Positions 44,492-53,505 of a DNA stretch of 64,000 bases are shown piece by piece (the first letter of the stretch is position 1; each line of letters begins with the position of its first letter). The position numbers were made by a program, and so were the translations under genes. The DNA comes from Rhodoplanes serenus (GTDB taxonomy: Bacteria > Pseudomonadota > Alphaproteobacteria > Rhizobiales > Xanthobacteraceae). Under the pieces are notes generated by a model. That model had not been told where the DNA came from and made no database searches. It saw nothing but the letters and a program-made list of their open reading frames with translations. The stretch covers positions 21,727 through 85,726 of the forward strand of contig CAMDDZ010000013.1 of assembly GCA_945893145.1 (NCBI GenBank), in the 5' to 3' direction.

Positions 44492-44632
44492 GCCTCATGC
44501 TGAGGAGCGCACCCCGAGCGCGTTTACGCGCGTCTTCGACGCGCTATGGTGCGCGTCTCGAAGCATGGGGCCGCCTCTGGGGCCGTCCTCTCCTTCGAGA
44601 CGCCGCGCTGCGCGCGGCTCCTCAGGATGAGG
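44492..44632. repeat. Two-unit palindrome (CATnnTGAGGAGC family), copy 3, expanded
   Basis: The left unit carries GC (CAT-GC-TGAGGAGC with GTCTCGAA-GC-ATG). The right unit on the minus strand carries CC (CAT-CC-TGAGGAGC with GTCTCGAA-GG-A) with a decayed inner end. An extra self-complementary piece with GCGCG arms lengthens the left half, making this copy 141 bp rather than about 97. It lies between the monooxygenase and DoxX genes. Confidence 0.75.
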
Positions 44633-44645
44633 ACAGGGCAATCGC

Positions 44646-45125
44646 GTGCCCATGAACAACGCACACCTAATCATTCCCGCGCTCGGCGCGCTTTATCAGG
44701 CGCTAGCGCCTTGGGTCGAGGCGCTGTTGCGCGTCATGGTCGGCCTCTGGATCGTGCCGCACGGCATGCGCATGTGCCTCGGCTATTTCAAAGGCACTGG
44801 CATTCCGATCTCAAGCCTGGACGGCGTCGCCGGCATGTTCGAACGCAAGGGCTGGCGCCCAGGCTGGTTGTGGGCCTACGCGGTTGTGCCCGTTCAATTC
44901 GTCGCCGGCCCCTGCGTCGCCCTTGGGTTATTGACGCGACCGATGGCGCTGTCGCTGTTCATGCTGATGGCGCTGTCGGCTTACGATCACGGCAAATACG
45001 ACGGCTGGTTCTGGAACAAGTCCGGCTTCGAATATCCCGCCATGTGGGCGGCCGGAGCGCTTTATTTCGTCATCAACGGCGGCGGCACGATCTCGCTCGA
45101 TCGGCTGATCGGCTGGCAATTCTGA
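44646..45125 (+). CDS. DoxX-family membrane protein
   Basis: The 159-residue protein has four hydrophobic segments and the DoxX pattern ALLRVMVGLWIVPHGMRM, with VPVQFVAGPCVALGLLTRP and a later conserved membrane stretch. The family is found in thiosulfate:quinone oxidoreductase and other redox-linked membrane complexes. A GTG at 44646 has AGGG 7 bp upstream; ATG 44652 is an alternative. It is followed at 18 bp by a class II aldolase gene. Confidence 0.8.
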   Translation: MPMNNAHLIIPALGALYQALAPWVEALLRVMVGLWIVPHGMRMCLGYFKGTGIPISSLDGVAGMFERKGWRPGWLWAYAVVPVQFVAGPCVALGLLTRPMALSLFMLMALSAYDHGKYDGWFWNKSGFEYPAMWAAGALYFVINGGGTISLDRLIGWQF

Positions 45126-45143
45126 AACAGGAGAGGAACGCCC

Positions 45144-45938
45144 ATGGCTGATGTTCTGGCGCAGGCCAAGCACGATCTCGCGATCGCCAACCGCATCGTT
45201 TCGCACGAGGGCATCATCGACGCCTTTGGCCATGTCAGCATGCGGCACCCGACCAAGCCGGATCGCTACCTGATTTCATATTCGCGTTCGCCTGAAGTGG
45301 TCGAAACCGCCGACATCATGGAATACACGCTGGACAACGAGGCGCTGACCCAACTGCCGAAGGGCATCCGCGGCTATGGCGAGCTCGTGATCCACAGTGA
45401 GATCTACCGGGCGCGGCCGGACGTCAACGCCGTGTCGCACCATCACGGCATGGCGATCCTGCCGTTCTGCAACGTCGGCGTGGAACCGCAGGCGCTCTAT
45501 CACATGGGCGCGCAGATCGGCGAGAAGGTGGCGTTCTGGGACAGCCGCGACGAATTCGGCGACACCTGCTTGCTCGTGCTCAAGCCAGAGGAAGGCAAGT
45601 CGCTCGCCAAGACGCTTGGCCCGAACTGGCTGGTGCTGATGCGGCGGCATGGCGCGACCGTCGCGGGTCGTAACCTGAAAGAGCTCACGTTCCGCACCAT
45701 CTACCAATATCGCAACGCCGAATTGCAGCTGATGACGCAAACGCTCGGCCTGCCGCTCAGCCCGCTCACGCCGGGCGAACGCAAGCTCGCCGAGGACAAG
45801 AACCTCGAACCGCGGCCGCAGGCGCGCGCCTGGGAATATTGGTGCACGCGGCTGAAGAAGGCCGGCGAATTTCCTGCGCCCCTGAAGGCTGCGCGCAGCG
45901 GCAAGTCGCGGCCTGGCAAAGCCAGGCGAAAGCGATAG
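45144..45938 (+). CDS. Class II aldolase/adducin-family protein
   Basis: The 264-residue enzyme has the metal-dependent aldolase fold: AFGHVSMRHP at the N-terminus, the zinc-binding HHHG in AVSHHHGMAIL, ELVIHSEIY for the catalytic acid, and a third His in LMRRHGATVAGRNL. Family members cleave sugar phosphates or related hydroxy acids, or decarboxylate. It has AGGAGAGG upstream and sits between DoxX and an ABC ATPase gene. Confidence 0.87.
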   Translation: MADVLAQAKHDLAIANRIVSHEGIIDAFGHVSMRHPTKPDRYLISYSRSPEVVETADIMEYTLDNEALTQLPKGIRGYGELVIHSEIYRARPDVNAVSHHHGMAILPFCNVGVEPQALYHMGAQIGEKVAFWDSRDEFGDTCLLVLKPEEGKSLAKTLGPNWLVLMRRHGATVAGRNLKELTFRTIYQYRNAELQLMTQTLGLPLSPLTPGERKLAEDKNLEPRPQARAWEYWCTRLKKAGEFPAPLKAARSGKSRPGKARRKR

Positions 45939-45989
45939 CGCGACGCCCGCGCGGCGAACGACAGATCGGGTTTGGGCGATAGGCCGCAG

Positions 45990-46772
45990 ATGAGCGAAAT
46001 CGACCTCATCGATCTCTCCAAGCGCTTCGCGCTCAAGGTCGATGGCAAGCCGCAGATCGTCCATGCGCTCGACGGCCTCAACTTCACGGTGCGGACCGGC
46101 GAAGTGGCGGCGCTGATCGGTCCATCCGGCTGCGGCAAAACCACGGCGCTGCGCATCGCCATGGGCCTCGACAGCGCCAGCAGCGGCCGCGTCACGGTCG
46201 ATGGTCGCGTGGTGAAAGGCTGCGGCTACGACCGCGCCATGGTGTTCCAGCACGCCGAACTGCTGCCGTGGCTGACCGCGTTGCAAAACGTGATGTTCGG
46301 GCTGGAGCTGAAGGGCGTGCGCGGCGAGCTGTTGCGCGAGACCGCGATGCAATGCCTCGATCTCGTCGGCCTAAAGGATTCCCACCAGCGCCGGCCCTAT
46401 CAACTTTCGGGCGGCATGCAGCAGCGCGTCGGCATTGCCCGCGCGCTCGCGGTCGATCCGAAGATTCTCCTGATGGATGAGCCGTTCGGCGCGCTCGACG
46501 CACAGACGCGCGAGGACTTGCAGGAGCAATTGCTCGGCATCCATGCGCGCACCGGCAAGACCATCCTGTTCGTCACCCACGACCTCGACGAGGCGGTGCT
46601 GCTGGCGGATCGCGTGGTGGTGATGCAGCACGGCCGCCTGCAGGAGATCGTCACGGTGCCGCTGCCGCGGCCACGCACCGATCTTGCCGCGCTCCGCGTC
46701 ACGCCTGAATTCGCCACCACCCGCTATCGCATCTGGCAAGCACTGCACGCCGCAGCCGGCACGGTGCATTGA
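45990..46772 (+). CDS. ABC transporter ATPase (SsuB/TauB type)
   Basis: The 260-residue subunit has Walker A GPSGCGKTT, Q-loop QHAELLPW, signature LSGGMQQR, Walker [13 protein letters not shown], and FVTHDLDEA. The ATG at 45990 was preferred over a TTG upstream. Its stop overlaps the permease start by 1 bp (TGATG). Receptor partners are not adjacent, so one of the orphan NMT1-type receptors may serve it. Confidence 0.9.
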   Translation: MSEIDLIDLSKRFALKVDGKPQIVHALDGLNFTVRTGEVAALIGPSGCGKTTALRIAMGLDSASSGRVTVDGRVVKGCGYDRAMVFQHAELLPWLTALQNVMFGLELKGVRGELLRETAMQCLDLVGLKDSHQRRPYQLSGGMQQRVGIARALAVDPKILLMDEPFGALDAQTREDLQEQLLGIHARTGKTILFVTHDLDEAVLLADRVVVMQHGRLQEIVTVPLPRPRTDLAALRVTPEFATTRYRIWQALHAAAGTVH

Positions 46773-47599
46773 TGGCCGCCGCCGACGAACGACTCGCGGC
46801 GCGCGAGCAGGCGGAAGTGGCCGTCACGCAGCACCGATGGCCGCGGCCCGCCATCACGTTGCTCTCGCTCGCCGTTGTGTTCGGGATCTGGGAGCTGTGC
46901 GCACCGCTAATCAATCCGGTGTTCGGCTCCTATCCGAGCGAGATCGCCATGGCGTTCTGGCAGCTCGCCCGCACCGGCGAATTGTGGATCGCGCTTGGGC
47001 AAAGCCTGCAACCGTTTGTGGTCGGCTACGGTCTCGCCATCGCGGTTGGCGTTCCGCTCGGTCTGGTGATCGGGCGCTTCCGCACCGTCGAAGCCGCACT
47101 GGGCATCTATGTCACGGCCGGTTACGCCATGCCGCTGGTGGCGCTGGTGCCGTTGCTCATTCTCTGGCTCGGCCTGGGCTTCTGGGTGAAAGTTGCGATC
47201 ATCTTCCTGATGTCGCTGTTTCCGATCTGCATCAACACTTGGCTCGGCGTCACCGCGGTGCCCAAGAGCCTGATCGAAGTTGGCAAGTCCTTCGTCGCCA
47301 CCGACGCCGTGATCCTGCGCCGCATCGTGCTGCCGGCGACGCTTCCCTACATCATGGCGGGCGTCCGGCTCGCGGTCGGCCGCGCCGTGGTCGCGATGGT
47401 GGTGGCTGAGTTCTTCACCTCGATCTCGGGGCTGGGCGCCATCATCCTCAAGTCCGCCAATAATTTCGAAACCGCCAACATGTTCGTGCCCATTTTGTTG
47501 CTGGTGGTGCTGGCGGTCGGGCTCAACAGCCTGATCGGCTTTGTCGAGCGCCGCGTCGCGCCTTGGCAGGCCGAGATCGCGGGAAGAGACAGGGAATAG
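46772..47599 (+). CDS. ABC transporter permease (SsuC/TauC type)
   Basis: The 275-residue membrane protein has about six helices and the EAA loop GKSFVATDAVILRRIVLPATLP. It is coupled to the ATPase gene by a 1-bp overlap. Only one permease gene follows the ATPase, so the channel would be a homodimer. An alpha/beta hydrolase gene follows at 25 bp in the same direction. Confidence 0.9.
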   Translation: MAAADERLAAREQAEVAVTQHRWPRPAITLLSLAVVFGIWELCAPLINPVFGSYPSEIAMAFWQLARTGELWIALGQSLQPFVVGYGLAIAVGVPLGLVIGRFRTVEAALGIYVTAGYAMPLVALVPLLILWLGLGFWVKVAIIFLMSLFPICINTWLGVTAVPKSLIEVGKSFVATDAVILRRIVLPATLPYIMAGVRLAVGRAVVAMVVAEFFTSISGLGAIILKSANNFETANMFVPILLLVVLAVGLNSLIGFVERRVAPWQAEIAGRDRE

Positions 47600-47624
47600 G
47601 CAGGCAACCGGAGGGAGCAGCGTC

Positions 47625-48425
47625 ATGGCCGAGCACATCGAAGGGCCGCTTTACTACGAACGCATGGGGCGCTCGGGGCCCGTCATGGCCTTCGTGCATC
47701 CCAACCCGATGGACCAGTCATGCTGGATGTTCCAGATGGCGCACCTGTCGACCTGGTACCGCTGCATTGCCATCGACTTGCCGGGCTACGGACGTTCGCC
47801 GAAGGCCCGCAAGGGGCTGACCATGGCGGATGTGGCGCAGGCCTGCTGGGAGGCGATCGACGACGCCTTTCCGGGCGAGCGCGCGATCCTGGTCGGCTGC
47901 TCGATCGGCTCGGCGCTGCTGATCCATATGCACAATCACCGTCCGCAAAAGACCGCGGCGCTGATCATGTCCGGCACCGGCCACAACCCCGGCAAGGAGT
48001 TCATCCCCCGGCGCATCAACTCCTATAGAGAGCGCGGCATCGATTATCGCTGGGGCTATACGTTCGAGGACTTCAGCCCGACGTTCCGTGCCACTCCGAT
48101 GGCGCATTTCTTTGCCGACCTGTTCGCCGAGCGAAACGTCCATGGCGACGTCGAAACCATCATCACCCAGTTCGAAGCCTATCAGCAGCCCGAACCGGCG
48201 GATCACCACACTAAGATCGCCTGCCCGACCGTGATCCTCACCGGCAGCGAGGACGGCACACATCCGAGCGCCTTCGCGTTGCAGAAGCGCATCGCCGGCT
48301 GCGAGATGAAAATCCTCTATGGCGCCGGTCACGCCTGCCAGATCGAGCAGCCGTGGCTGTTCAACCGCTTCATGATCGAATTTTTGCAGAAGCACCGTCT
48401 ATTCCCGGCAGCCGCGCCCCGCTAA
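47625..48425 (+). CDS. Alpha/beta hydrolase
   Basis: The 266-residue hydrolase starts at ATG 47625, after GGAGGGAG. The nucleophile elbow is GCSIGS, with candidate acid Asp in TGSEDGTHP and His in YGAGHACQIEQP. An HPNPMDQSCW oxyanion region is present near the N-terminus. It could hydrolyse an ester or amide, or a ring-fission product in this catabolic run; substrate unknown. A Bug receptor gene follows at 50 bp. Confidence 0.87.
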   Translation: MAEHIEGPLYYERMGRSGPVMAFVHPNPMDQSCWMFQMAHLSTWYRCIAIDLPGYGRSPKARKGLTMADVAQACWEAIDDAFPGERAILVGCSIGSALLIHMHNHRPQKTAALIMSGTGHNPGKEFIPRRINSYRERGIDYRWGYTFEDFSPTFRATPMAHFFADLFAERNVHGDVETIITQFEAYQQPEPADHHTKIACPTVILTGSEDGTHPSAFALQKRIAGCEMKILYGAGHACQIEQPWLFNRFMIEFLQKHRLFPAAAPR

Positions 48426-48475
48426 GCTTCCGGTTGCCGGATCATCCGTCCCGTTCGTTGCAGGGAGGACATGCC

Positions 48476-49453
48476 GTGACGATTCATCGCCGGACGTTTC
48501 TTCGCTTCGCGGGCGCAGCTGTAGCGCTGCCCGCCGTTTCGCGTTTTGCACACGCAGAAACCTATCCATCGCGGCCGGTGCGCATTCTGGTCGCCACCTC
48601 GGCGGGCGGCTCGACCGACATCATGGCGCGGCTCTTGGCGCAATGGCTGACCGACAAGCTCGGCCAGTCCTTTGTGGTGGAGAACCGTCCGGGCGGCGGC
48701 AACAACATCGGCACCGAGGCGGCTGCGCGCGCGCCGGCCGACGGCTACACGCTGTTCATGGCCAATTCGGTCAACACGATCCTCGGATCGCTGTACGAGA
48801 AGCTAAACTACAATTTCATCGCCGACTTCACACCGATCGCAAATGCCATGGCGTCGCCGCTGCTGATGATGGTGCATCCGTCCGTCGCAGCGAAAACCGC
48901 GCCCGAGTTCATCGCGCTGGCAAAAGCCAATCCGAACAAAATCAACATGGGGTCCGGCGGCGTCGGCTCGACCGGTCATATGGCGGGCGAACTGTTTCAA
49001 ATGATGGCCGGGGTGAAGCTTGTGCATGTGCCGTATCGCGGCGAGTCGATGGCGATGACTGATTTGATCGGCGGCCAAGCGCAAATCGTATTCGCCACCA
49101 CCGGCTCAGCGATCCAATACGCCAAGGCCGGCACGGTGCGTGCGCTCGCCATAACCTCGACCGAGCGCCTCGAAGCGTTGCCCGATGTGCCGCCGCTGAC
49201 GCAATCCGTGCCGGGCTACGAGGCGGCGGGCTGGAGCGGCCTCATGGCGCCCCGCAACACGCCGCCGGAAATCATCGACAAGCTGCACAGGGAGGTGAGC
49301 GCAGCGTTGGCCGATCCGACGATCAAGCAGCGCGTCGCCGATATGGGCAGCACTGTGCCGGGCGGAACGCCGGCTCAGTTCGCCAAGTTCATCGCTGATG
49401 AAACGGAGAAATGGGCGAAGGTGATCAAGTTCGCCAATGTCAAAGTGAATTGA
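48476..49453 (+). CDS. Bug/TctC-family periplasmic receptor, Tat-type signal
   Basis: The 325-residue receptor starts at GTG 48476 (AGGGAGG upstream). Its signal contains RRTFLRFAG, a twin-arginine motif, followed by a hydrophobic region and SRFAHAE. Other Bug proteins here use Sec-like signals, so folding before export is possible. Mature motifs: YPSRPVRILVATSAGGSTDIMARLL and NRPGGGNNIGTEAA. It lies 50 bp after an alpha/beta hydrolase gene. No TctAB partners. Confidence 0.87.
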   Translation: MTIHRRTFLRFAGAAVALPAVSRFAHAETYPSRPVRILVATSAGGSTDIMARLLAQWLTDKLGQSFVVENRPGGGNNIGTEAAARAPADGYTLFMANSVNTILGSLYEKLNYNFIADFTPIANAMASPLLMMVHPSVAAKTAPEFIALAKANPNKINMGSGGVGSTGHMAGELFQMMAGVKLVHVPYRGESMAMTDLIGGQAQIVFATTGSAIQYAKAGTVRALAITSTERLEALPDVPPLTQSVPGYEAAGWSGLMAPRNTPPEIIDKLHREVSAALADPTIKQRVADMGSTVPGGTPAQFAKFIADETEKWAKVIKFANVKVN

Positions 49454-49501
49454 TCCGTCAACGGAGGCCCGAAGCGCCGGCGCGCAGAACGACCGCTTGG
49501 T

Positions 49502-49705
49502 CTACTTTCCAGCCTTCGGAGCGCGCCGCGACGGCATTCGGTCGCGCCGGTCGGCGCTGTCGCGCCTGTCCTGCGCGCGCCGCTCGCCGAGCTTTTTCTT
49601 TTCTTCTTCCGATCGCGTGTCGAAACCGGAGCGCCGTTCTTTCCCAGAACGCCTGCCGAGACCCGAGCGCCTGTCGTCACCCGATCGTCTTTCATCTGTG
49701 CTCAT
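49502..49705 (-). CDS. Small Arg-Arg-Ser-Gly-repeat protein, unknown function
   Basis: The 67-residue reading frame is built of short repeats: ERRSGDDRRSGLGRRSG, KERRSGFDTRS, then a lysine-rich middle, and RRAQDRRDSADRRDRM. It would be very basic and probably disordered. It has an ATG at 49705 with GGGGAC upstream. I recall similar repeat proteins in Bradyrhizobium relatives but cannot confirm. Since it lies in an otherwise empty gap, it could be a real small gene or a chance frame. Confidence 0.5.
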   Translation of the reverse strand: MSTDERRSGDDRRSGLGRRSGKERRSGFDTRSEEEKKKLGERRAQDRRDSADRRDRMPSRRAPKAGK

Positions 49706-49895
49706 GGCCCAGTCCCCGTTGGATGCCAATCACTCGGCCCCACCACTCCAACGCGACAATGCCTGATTTCCCTTAACGTATTATCTGATTCCGTGCGCCG
49801 CGACAGCACCGCGCAGGAAGCTGCACCAAAGCTACGACATTCTACCTACGTCATTTGACACAGCGCCGATGTGAAAATGCGATAGTTCCCACGCG

Positions 49896-50942
49896 CTACG
49901 ATTTGATGCCCAAAAGCCGAGCAGCGGTTTCGCCCAACATCGCGCGGCGCTCGGCATCGCTCAAACCCGGCGTGCTGAGGATGTGATCCACCGAAACCTT
50001 CGTCCACGGGAACGGATAGTCCGTGCCCATGACGATCTGACTCGTGCCCACCTGGTGGGCAAGATGTTGCAACGCCTCCGGCGTGAACACGATCGAGTCG
50101 TAATAAAGCTGCTTGAGATATTCGGTCGGCCTCTTCTTCAACGCCACCGCGGCGCAGCGATCCGGGAACGTGACGCAGCCGGCGTCCGAACGCGCCGCAT
50201 AGGACGGCAGGTAGCCGCCGCCGTGCGCCGCGCAGATTTTCAGGTTCGGGAAGCGGTCAAGCGTGCCCTCGTAGATCAGGTGCGACAGCGCGATGGTAGT
50301 TTCGAGCGGGTTGCCGATCACGTTGATCAGCCCGCCGTTGCCGGCGAGCCGCTTGCGGAAGCCCTCGTTGGCCTGCGGATGAATAAAGATGAGACAGCCG
50401 AGCTCTTCCGCCTTGGCCCAGAACGGATGGAACTTCGGATCGGACAGTTCGAACTCCTCGACGCTGCCGCCGATCGCGGCGCCGCGCAGGCCGAGTTGCT
50501 TGACCCCATATTCCATCTGCTGCGCCGCCATGTCGGGATGCTGCAAGGCAACCGACGCGAAGGCGACGAAACGATCCGGCTGCGCGGCGCAGAGCGCTGC
50601 GAGCTTCTCGTTCTGCAGGCGGATCAATTTCTCCGCGACATCGCGGTCGGCCTTGTACCAGAACGCATTGATGCTCAGCGCCTCGACGTCGATACCCTGC
50701 GCGTCCATCGCCTTGAGCCGGTCGGGGCCCATCTGTTGCGACGGCGGAACCTTGAGTCCCATCATTTCCGCGGCTGCCGGAAACGACACGTGGGCGTGGA
50801 CGTCGATGGTCTTCACCCGGCTGCCGCCGACCATGACCTCGCGTCTCGGCGTGGCCTGCGCTTGCACCTGCCGCTGCTCCAGCATGCAGCAGCTGCAAAA
50901 CACCGCGCCCAGCCCGCCGAGGAATCCTCTGCGTGTTGTCAT
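49896..50942 (-). CDS. Amidohydrolase-2 family metal-dependent hydrolase/decarboxylase, Tat-exported
   Basis: The 348-residue protein has a twin-arginine signal (MTTRRGFLGGLGAVF) and then a TIM-barrel metal site: first His pair in IDVHAHVSF, His in IFIHPQANE, His in CAAHGGGYLP and Asp in MGTDYPFPW. These match the ACMSD-like branch, which decarboxylates aromatic or unsaturated acids. Start at ATG 50942 with GGAGAC. It follows two permease genes on the same strand, 56 bp away, so import and turnover may be linked, but the Tat signal places it in the periplasm. Confidence 0.85.
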   Translation of the reverse strand: MTTRRGFLGGLGAVFCSCCMLEQRQVQAQATPRREVMVGGSRVKTIDVHAHVSFPAAAEMMGLKVPPSQQMGPDRLKAMDAQGIDVEALSINAFWYKADRDVAEKLIRLQNEKLAALCAAQPDRFVAFASVALQHPDMAAQQMEYGVKQLGLRGAAIGGSVEEFELSDPKFHPFWAKAEELGCLIFIHPQANEGFRKRLAGNGGLINVIGNPLETTIALSHLIYEGTLDRFPNLKICAAHGGGYLPSYAARSDAGCVTFPDRCAAVALKKRPTEYLKQLYYDSIVFTPEALQHLAHQVGTSQIVMGTDYPFPWTKVSVDHILSTPGLSDAERRAMLGETAARLLGIKS

Positions 50943-50998
50943 TGGTTGTCTCCTGCCCCGTGCGTGCGGCTCTTTGGCGGCCGCAAATAATGGAAATC

Positions 50999-51874
50999 TT
51001 AGCGCCTGCTGACGCGAGCAACCAGGGCGTTGGCGCCAATGGCAACGGCGAACAGCACCACCAGCACCGCATACATGCGCGGCATGTCGAAGGTGTTGTA
51101 GGCGTCGGTGACCATGAAGCCGATGCCCTTGTTGGATAGCCGGGTCTCGGCCAGCAGCGTGCCGATCAGCGCCACGCCCATGCCGAGGCGCACGCCGTTC
51201 AAGATCGGCTGCCGCATGGCGGGGAGATAAATCTTCGTCACCATCTGCCAGCTGTTGAGGCGGAAGCTCCGGCCGACGCGAATGAGTACACCGTCGATCT
51301 GGCGCATTCCTGCGGCAACGCTGAGCACAATCGGGAAGAAACAGGACAGCGTGCCCATTGCGATCTTGGATTCCGGACCAACGCCGAACCACAGGATCAG
51401 GATCGGAAAGAACACGACCTTCGGCGTTGGTCCGAGATAGTAGAAGTAGCGCTCGAAGGCCCTGCTCAAAAACGGCTTGGCGCCCAGCGCAATGCCGACC
51501 GCGATGCCGGCGAGCCCACCGATGATCGTTGCGACGACGACTTCGGCGGCGGTCACATAGAGGTGCCAGTAGAACGACGGTATCCAAAGCTCTTGAGTGA
51601 AGCGCCAACTGCCGATGCCAAGGTCGATGGGCCATTTGAGATCGGGATGAAACAGAACTTCGGCAAGCGACTCGGCCACAACCAGCAATGACGGCGTGAC
51701 TTTGCTGAGCAGCGTGCTGAGCGCGGGATTGATCTTGCTCAACGACGCGCCCCAGAGCGCTGCCGCCTGCCAGGTCAGCAGCGCCGCCGCGATAATACCG
51801 ATCCGCAGCCATGTGACTGCGCTGACCAGCGGCGCCGCCGCGCGGGATTGTGTCAGGTGCCCGGCCTGAGCCAT
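50999..51874 (-). CDS. ABC transporter permease (SsuC/TauC type)
   Basis: The 291-residue permease has about six helices and the EAA loop GRSFRLNSWQMVTKIYLPAM. It overlaps the previous permease gene by 22 bp. It also has a long periplasmic-side N-terminal segment (LFHPDLKWPIDLGIGSW) that the other permeases lack. The operon order is ATPase, permease, permease, amidohydrolase; no adjacent receptor is seen. Confidence 0.88.
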   Translation of the reverse strand: MAQAGHLTQSRAAAPLVSAVTWLRIGIIAAALLTWQAAALWGASLSKINPALSTLLSKVTPSLLVVAESLAEVLFHPDLKWPIDLGIGSWRFTQELWIPSFYWHLYVTAAEVVVATIIGGLAGIAVGIALGAKPFLSRAFERYFYYLGPTPKVVFFPILILWFGVGPESKIAMGTLSCFFPIVLSVAAGMRQIDGVLIRVGRSFRLNSWQMVTKIYLPAMRQPILNGVRLGMGVALIGTLLAETRLSNKGIGFMVTDAYNTFDMPRMYAVLVVLFAVAIGANALVARVSRR

Positions 51875-52620
51875 CGCTCGATCCGTTCGGTGCCCATGAA
51901 GAACATCACGCTGACCAGAATGACGAAGCCGATCGCCGCATAGGCGCCCGGCCAGTCGTAGCGCTCCGACAATTCGTTGACGAGTTGACCAAGCCCGCCG
52001 AAGTTGATCAGGAACTCAACGCCAACGATGTTGATCAGAGCGAAGATCATGCCCAGCCTCACGCCCACGAAAATGGTCGGCAGCGCAGCGGGAAATAAGA
52101 TTTTCCAATAGAGCTGCGACGGCGTGAGCTTGAAGCTTCGCCCGACGTTGATCAGCACCGGGCGCGTCGCCGAGAGGCCTTCGAGCGTCTTGAGGATCAC
52201 CGGAGGCAGGGCCGACACGAAGGCGATCATGATGATGGTCCAAGCGCTGCGGCCGAACATCACCAGGAACAGGGGATACATCAGCACCAGCGGCGCGGAC
52301 GCCAACGCCGCGATCCAGGTCTCGGTCGCAAGCCGAATGAGGCGGACGCGATGCAGCAGCACGCCGAGCGAGATGCCGGCGACGGAAAGCAAAAGGGTCG
52401 CCATCAGCGCTTCATAGGCCGTCAGCAGAAAGCGGTTTAAGAGATCCTCCTCGACCGCGACCCGGGCAAAACTTTTGACGACGTCGGAGGGCAGCGGCAC
52501 GATGAAGCGATTGATCTTGCCAATGTTGATCAGGAATTCGATCAGGATGAAAAACGCCGCAAGGCACGCGAGCCCAAACAGCACCGGAACCGCCTGCCCC
52601 TTGATGCCGCGCGCGCTCAT
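51853..52620 (-). CDS. ABC transporter permease (SsuC/TauC type)
   Basis: The 255-residue permease has about six helices and the EAA loop GRSFKLTPSQLYWKILFPAALP. It overlaps the ATPase gene by 4 bp (ATGA) and the next permease by 22 bp, so all three are co-translated. The two permeases resemble each other only distantly. Confidence 0.88.
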   Translation of the reverse strand: MSARGIKGQAVPVLFGLACLAAFFILIEFLINIGKINRFIVPLPSDVVKSFARVAVEEDLLNRFLLTAYEALMATLLLSVAGISLGVLLHRVRLIRLATETWIAALASAPLVLMYPLFLVMFGRSAWTIIMIAFVSALPPVILKTLEGLSATRPVLINVGRSFKLTPSQLYWKILFPAALPTIFVGVRLGMIFALINIVGVEFLINFGGLGQLVNELSERYDWPGAYAAIGFVILVSVMFFMGTERIERWLRPGT

Positions 52621-53432
52621 GCGCGTGACGTCCGGGCACGGCGGGATTCGTCGTCCTTGAGGCCCTTGGTCGCCTCCTCGCGCAGATCGTTCCAGATTTG
52701 CGCGACGTAGTGGCCGAAGGCATCGCTGCCAACGATTTCGGACGAGCGCGGCCGCGGCAGCTTGATGTCCACCATCCGTTTCATTCGCCCCGGGCGGTAG
52801 GTCATCACCAGGATACGGTCGGAGAGCTGTACCGCTTCGGTCAGATTGTGCGTGATCAGGAGCGTCGTCTGCTTCAAGTCCTGCTGGATTTGCAACACCT
52901 TGTCGCCGAGCAGAAGCCGCGTTTGCTCATCGAGCGCGGCGAACGGCTCGTCCATCAGCAGAATTTTCGGCTCCGACGCGAGTGTGCGCGCCATCGACAC
53001 CCGCTGGCGCATGCCACCGGAAAGCTCCGACGGATAACTCCGCTCAAAACCATTGAGGCCAACGAGATCGACGAAGTGCCGCGCCTTCTCGATCCGCTCG
53101 GCCTTCGCCATACCGGCGATCTCAAGCGGGAACGCGACGTTGTCGATGACATTGCGCCAGGGGAAGGTGGACTCCTCCTGGAAGATCATGCCGACCGCCG
53201 CATGCGGCCCGCTGATCGTCTCGCCTGAGACGCTGACGCGACCCTCGTAGCCGTCGAGCAGCCCGCCGATCACGTTGAACAGCGTCGATTTTCCGCAGCC
53301 GGACGGGCCGATCACCGCCACGAACTCGCCCGGCGCGACCGTGAACGACACGTCGTCCACGGCGGTGAGCACGCCTTCGGGCGTCTCGAAACGCTTGACG
53401 ATGTGATCGACGACCAGGATCGGCTCAGCCAT
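52617..53432 (-). CDS. ABC transporter ATPase (SsuB/TauB type)
   Basis: The 271-residue subunit has Walker [11 protein letters not shown]-loop QEESTFPW, signature LSGGMRQR, Walker [13 protein letters not shown], and LITHNLTEA. The ATG at 53432 (MAEPILVVDHIV) was preferred to a longer frame that runs into a repeat. It is the first gene of the operon; the composite repeat at 53506-53722 lies immediately upstream. Confidence 0.9.
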   Translation of the reverse strand: MAEPILVVDHIVKRFETPEGVLTAVDDVSFTVAPGEFVAVIGPSGCGKSTLFNVIGGLLDGYEGRVSVSGETISGPHAAVGMIFQEESTFPWRNVIDNVAFPLEIAGMAKAERIEKARHFVDLVGLNGFERSYPSELSGGMRQRVSMARTLASEPKILLMDEPFAALDEQTRLLLGDKVLQIQQDLKQTTLLITHNLTEAVQLSDRILVMTYRPGRMKRMVDIKLPRPRSSEIVGSDAFGHYVAQIWNDLREEATKGLKDDESRRARTSRA

Positions 53433-53505
53433 CGCGCGACCCACGCGTAAATCGGTGAGAGCTGATCGATGGAATATAAATGGCTCGCCTCGAACACAGC
53501 GCGCT

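Noticed and set aside
50943..51812. N-terminal extension joining the amidohydrolase to the permease region in one frame
   Set aside because: The extension is out of frame with the permease gene and has no homology; the amidohydrolase has its own Tat signal and ribosome site at 50942.
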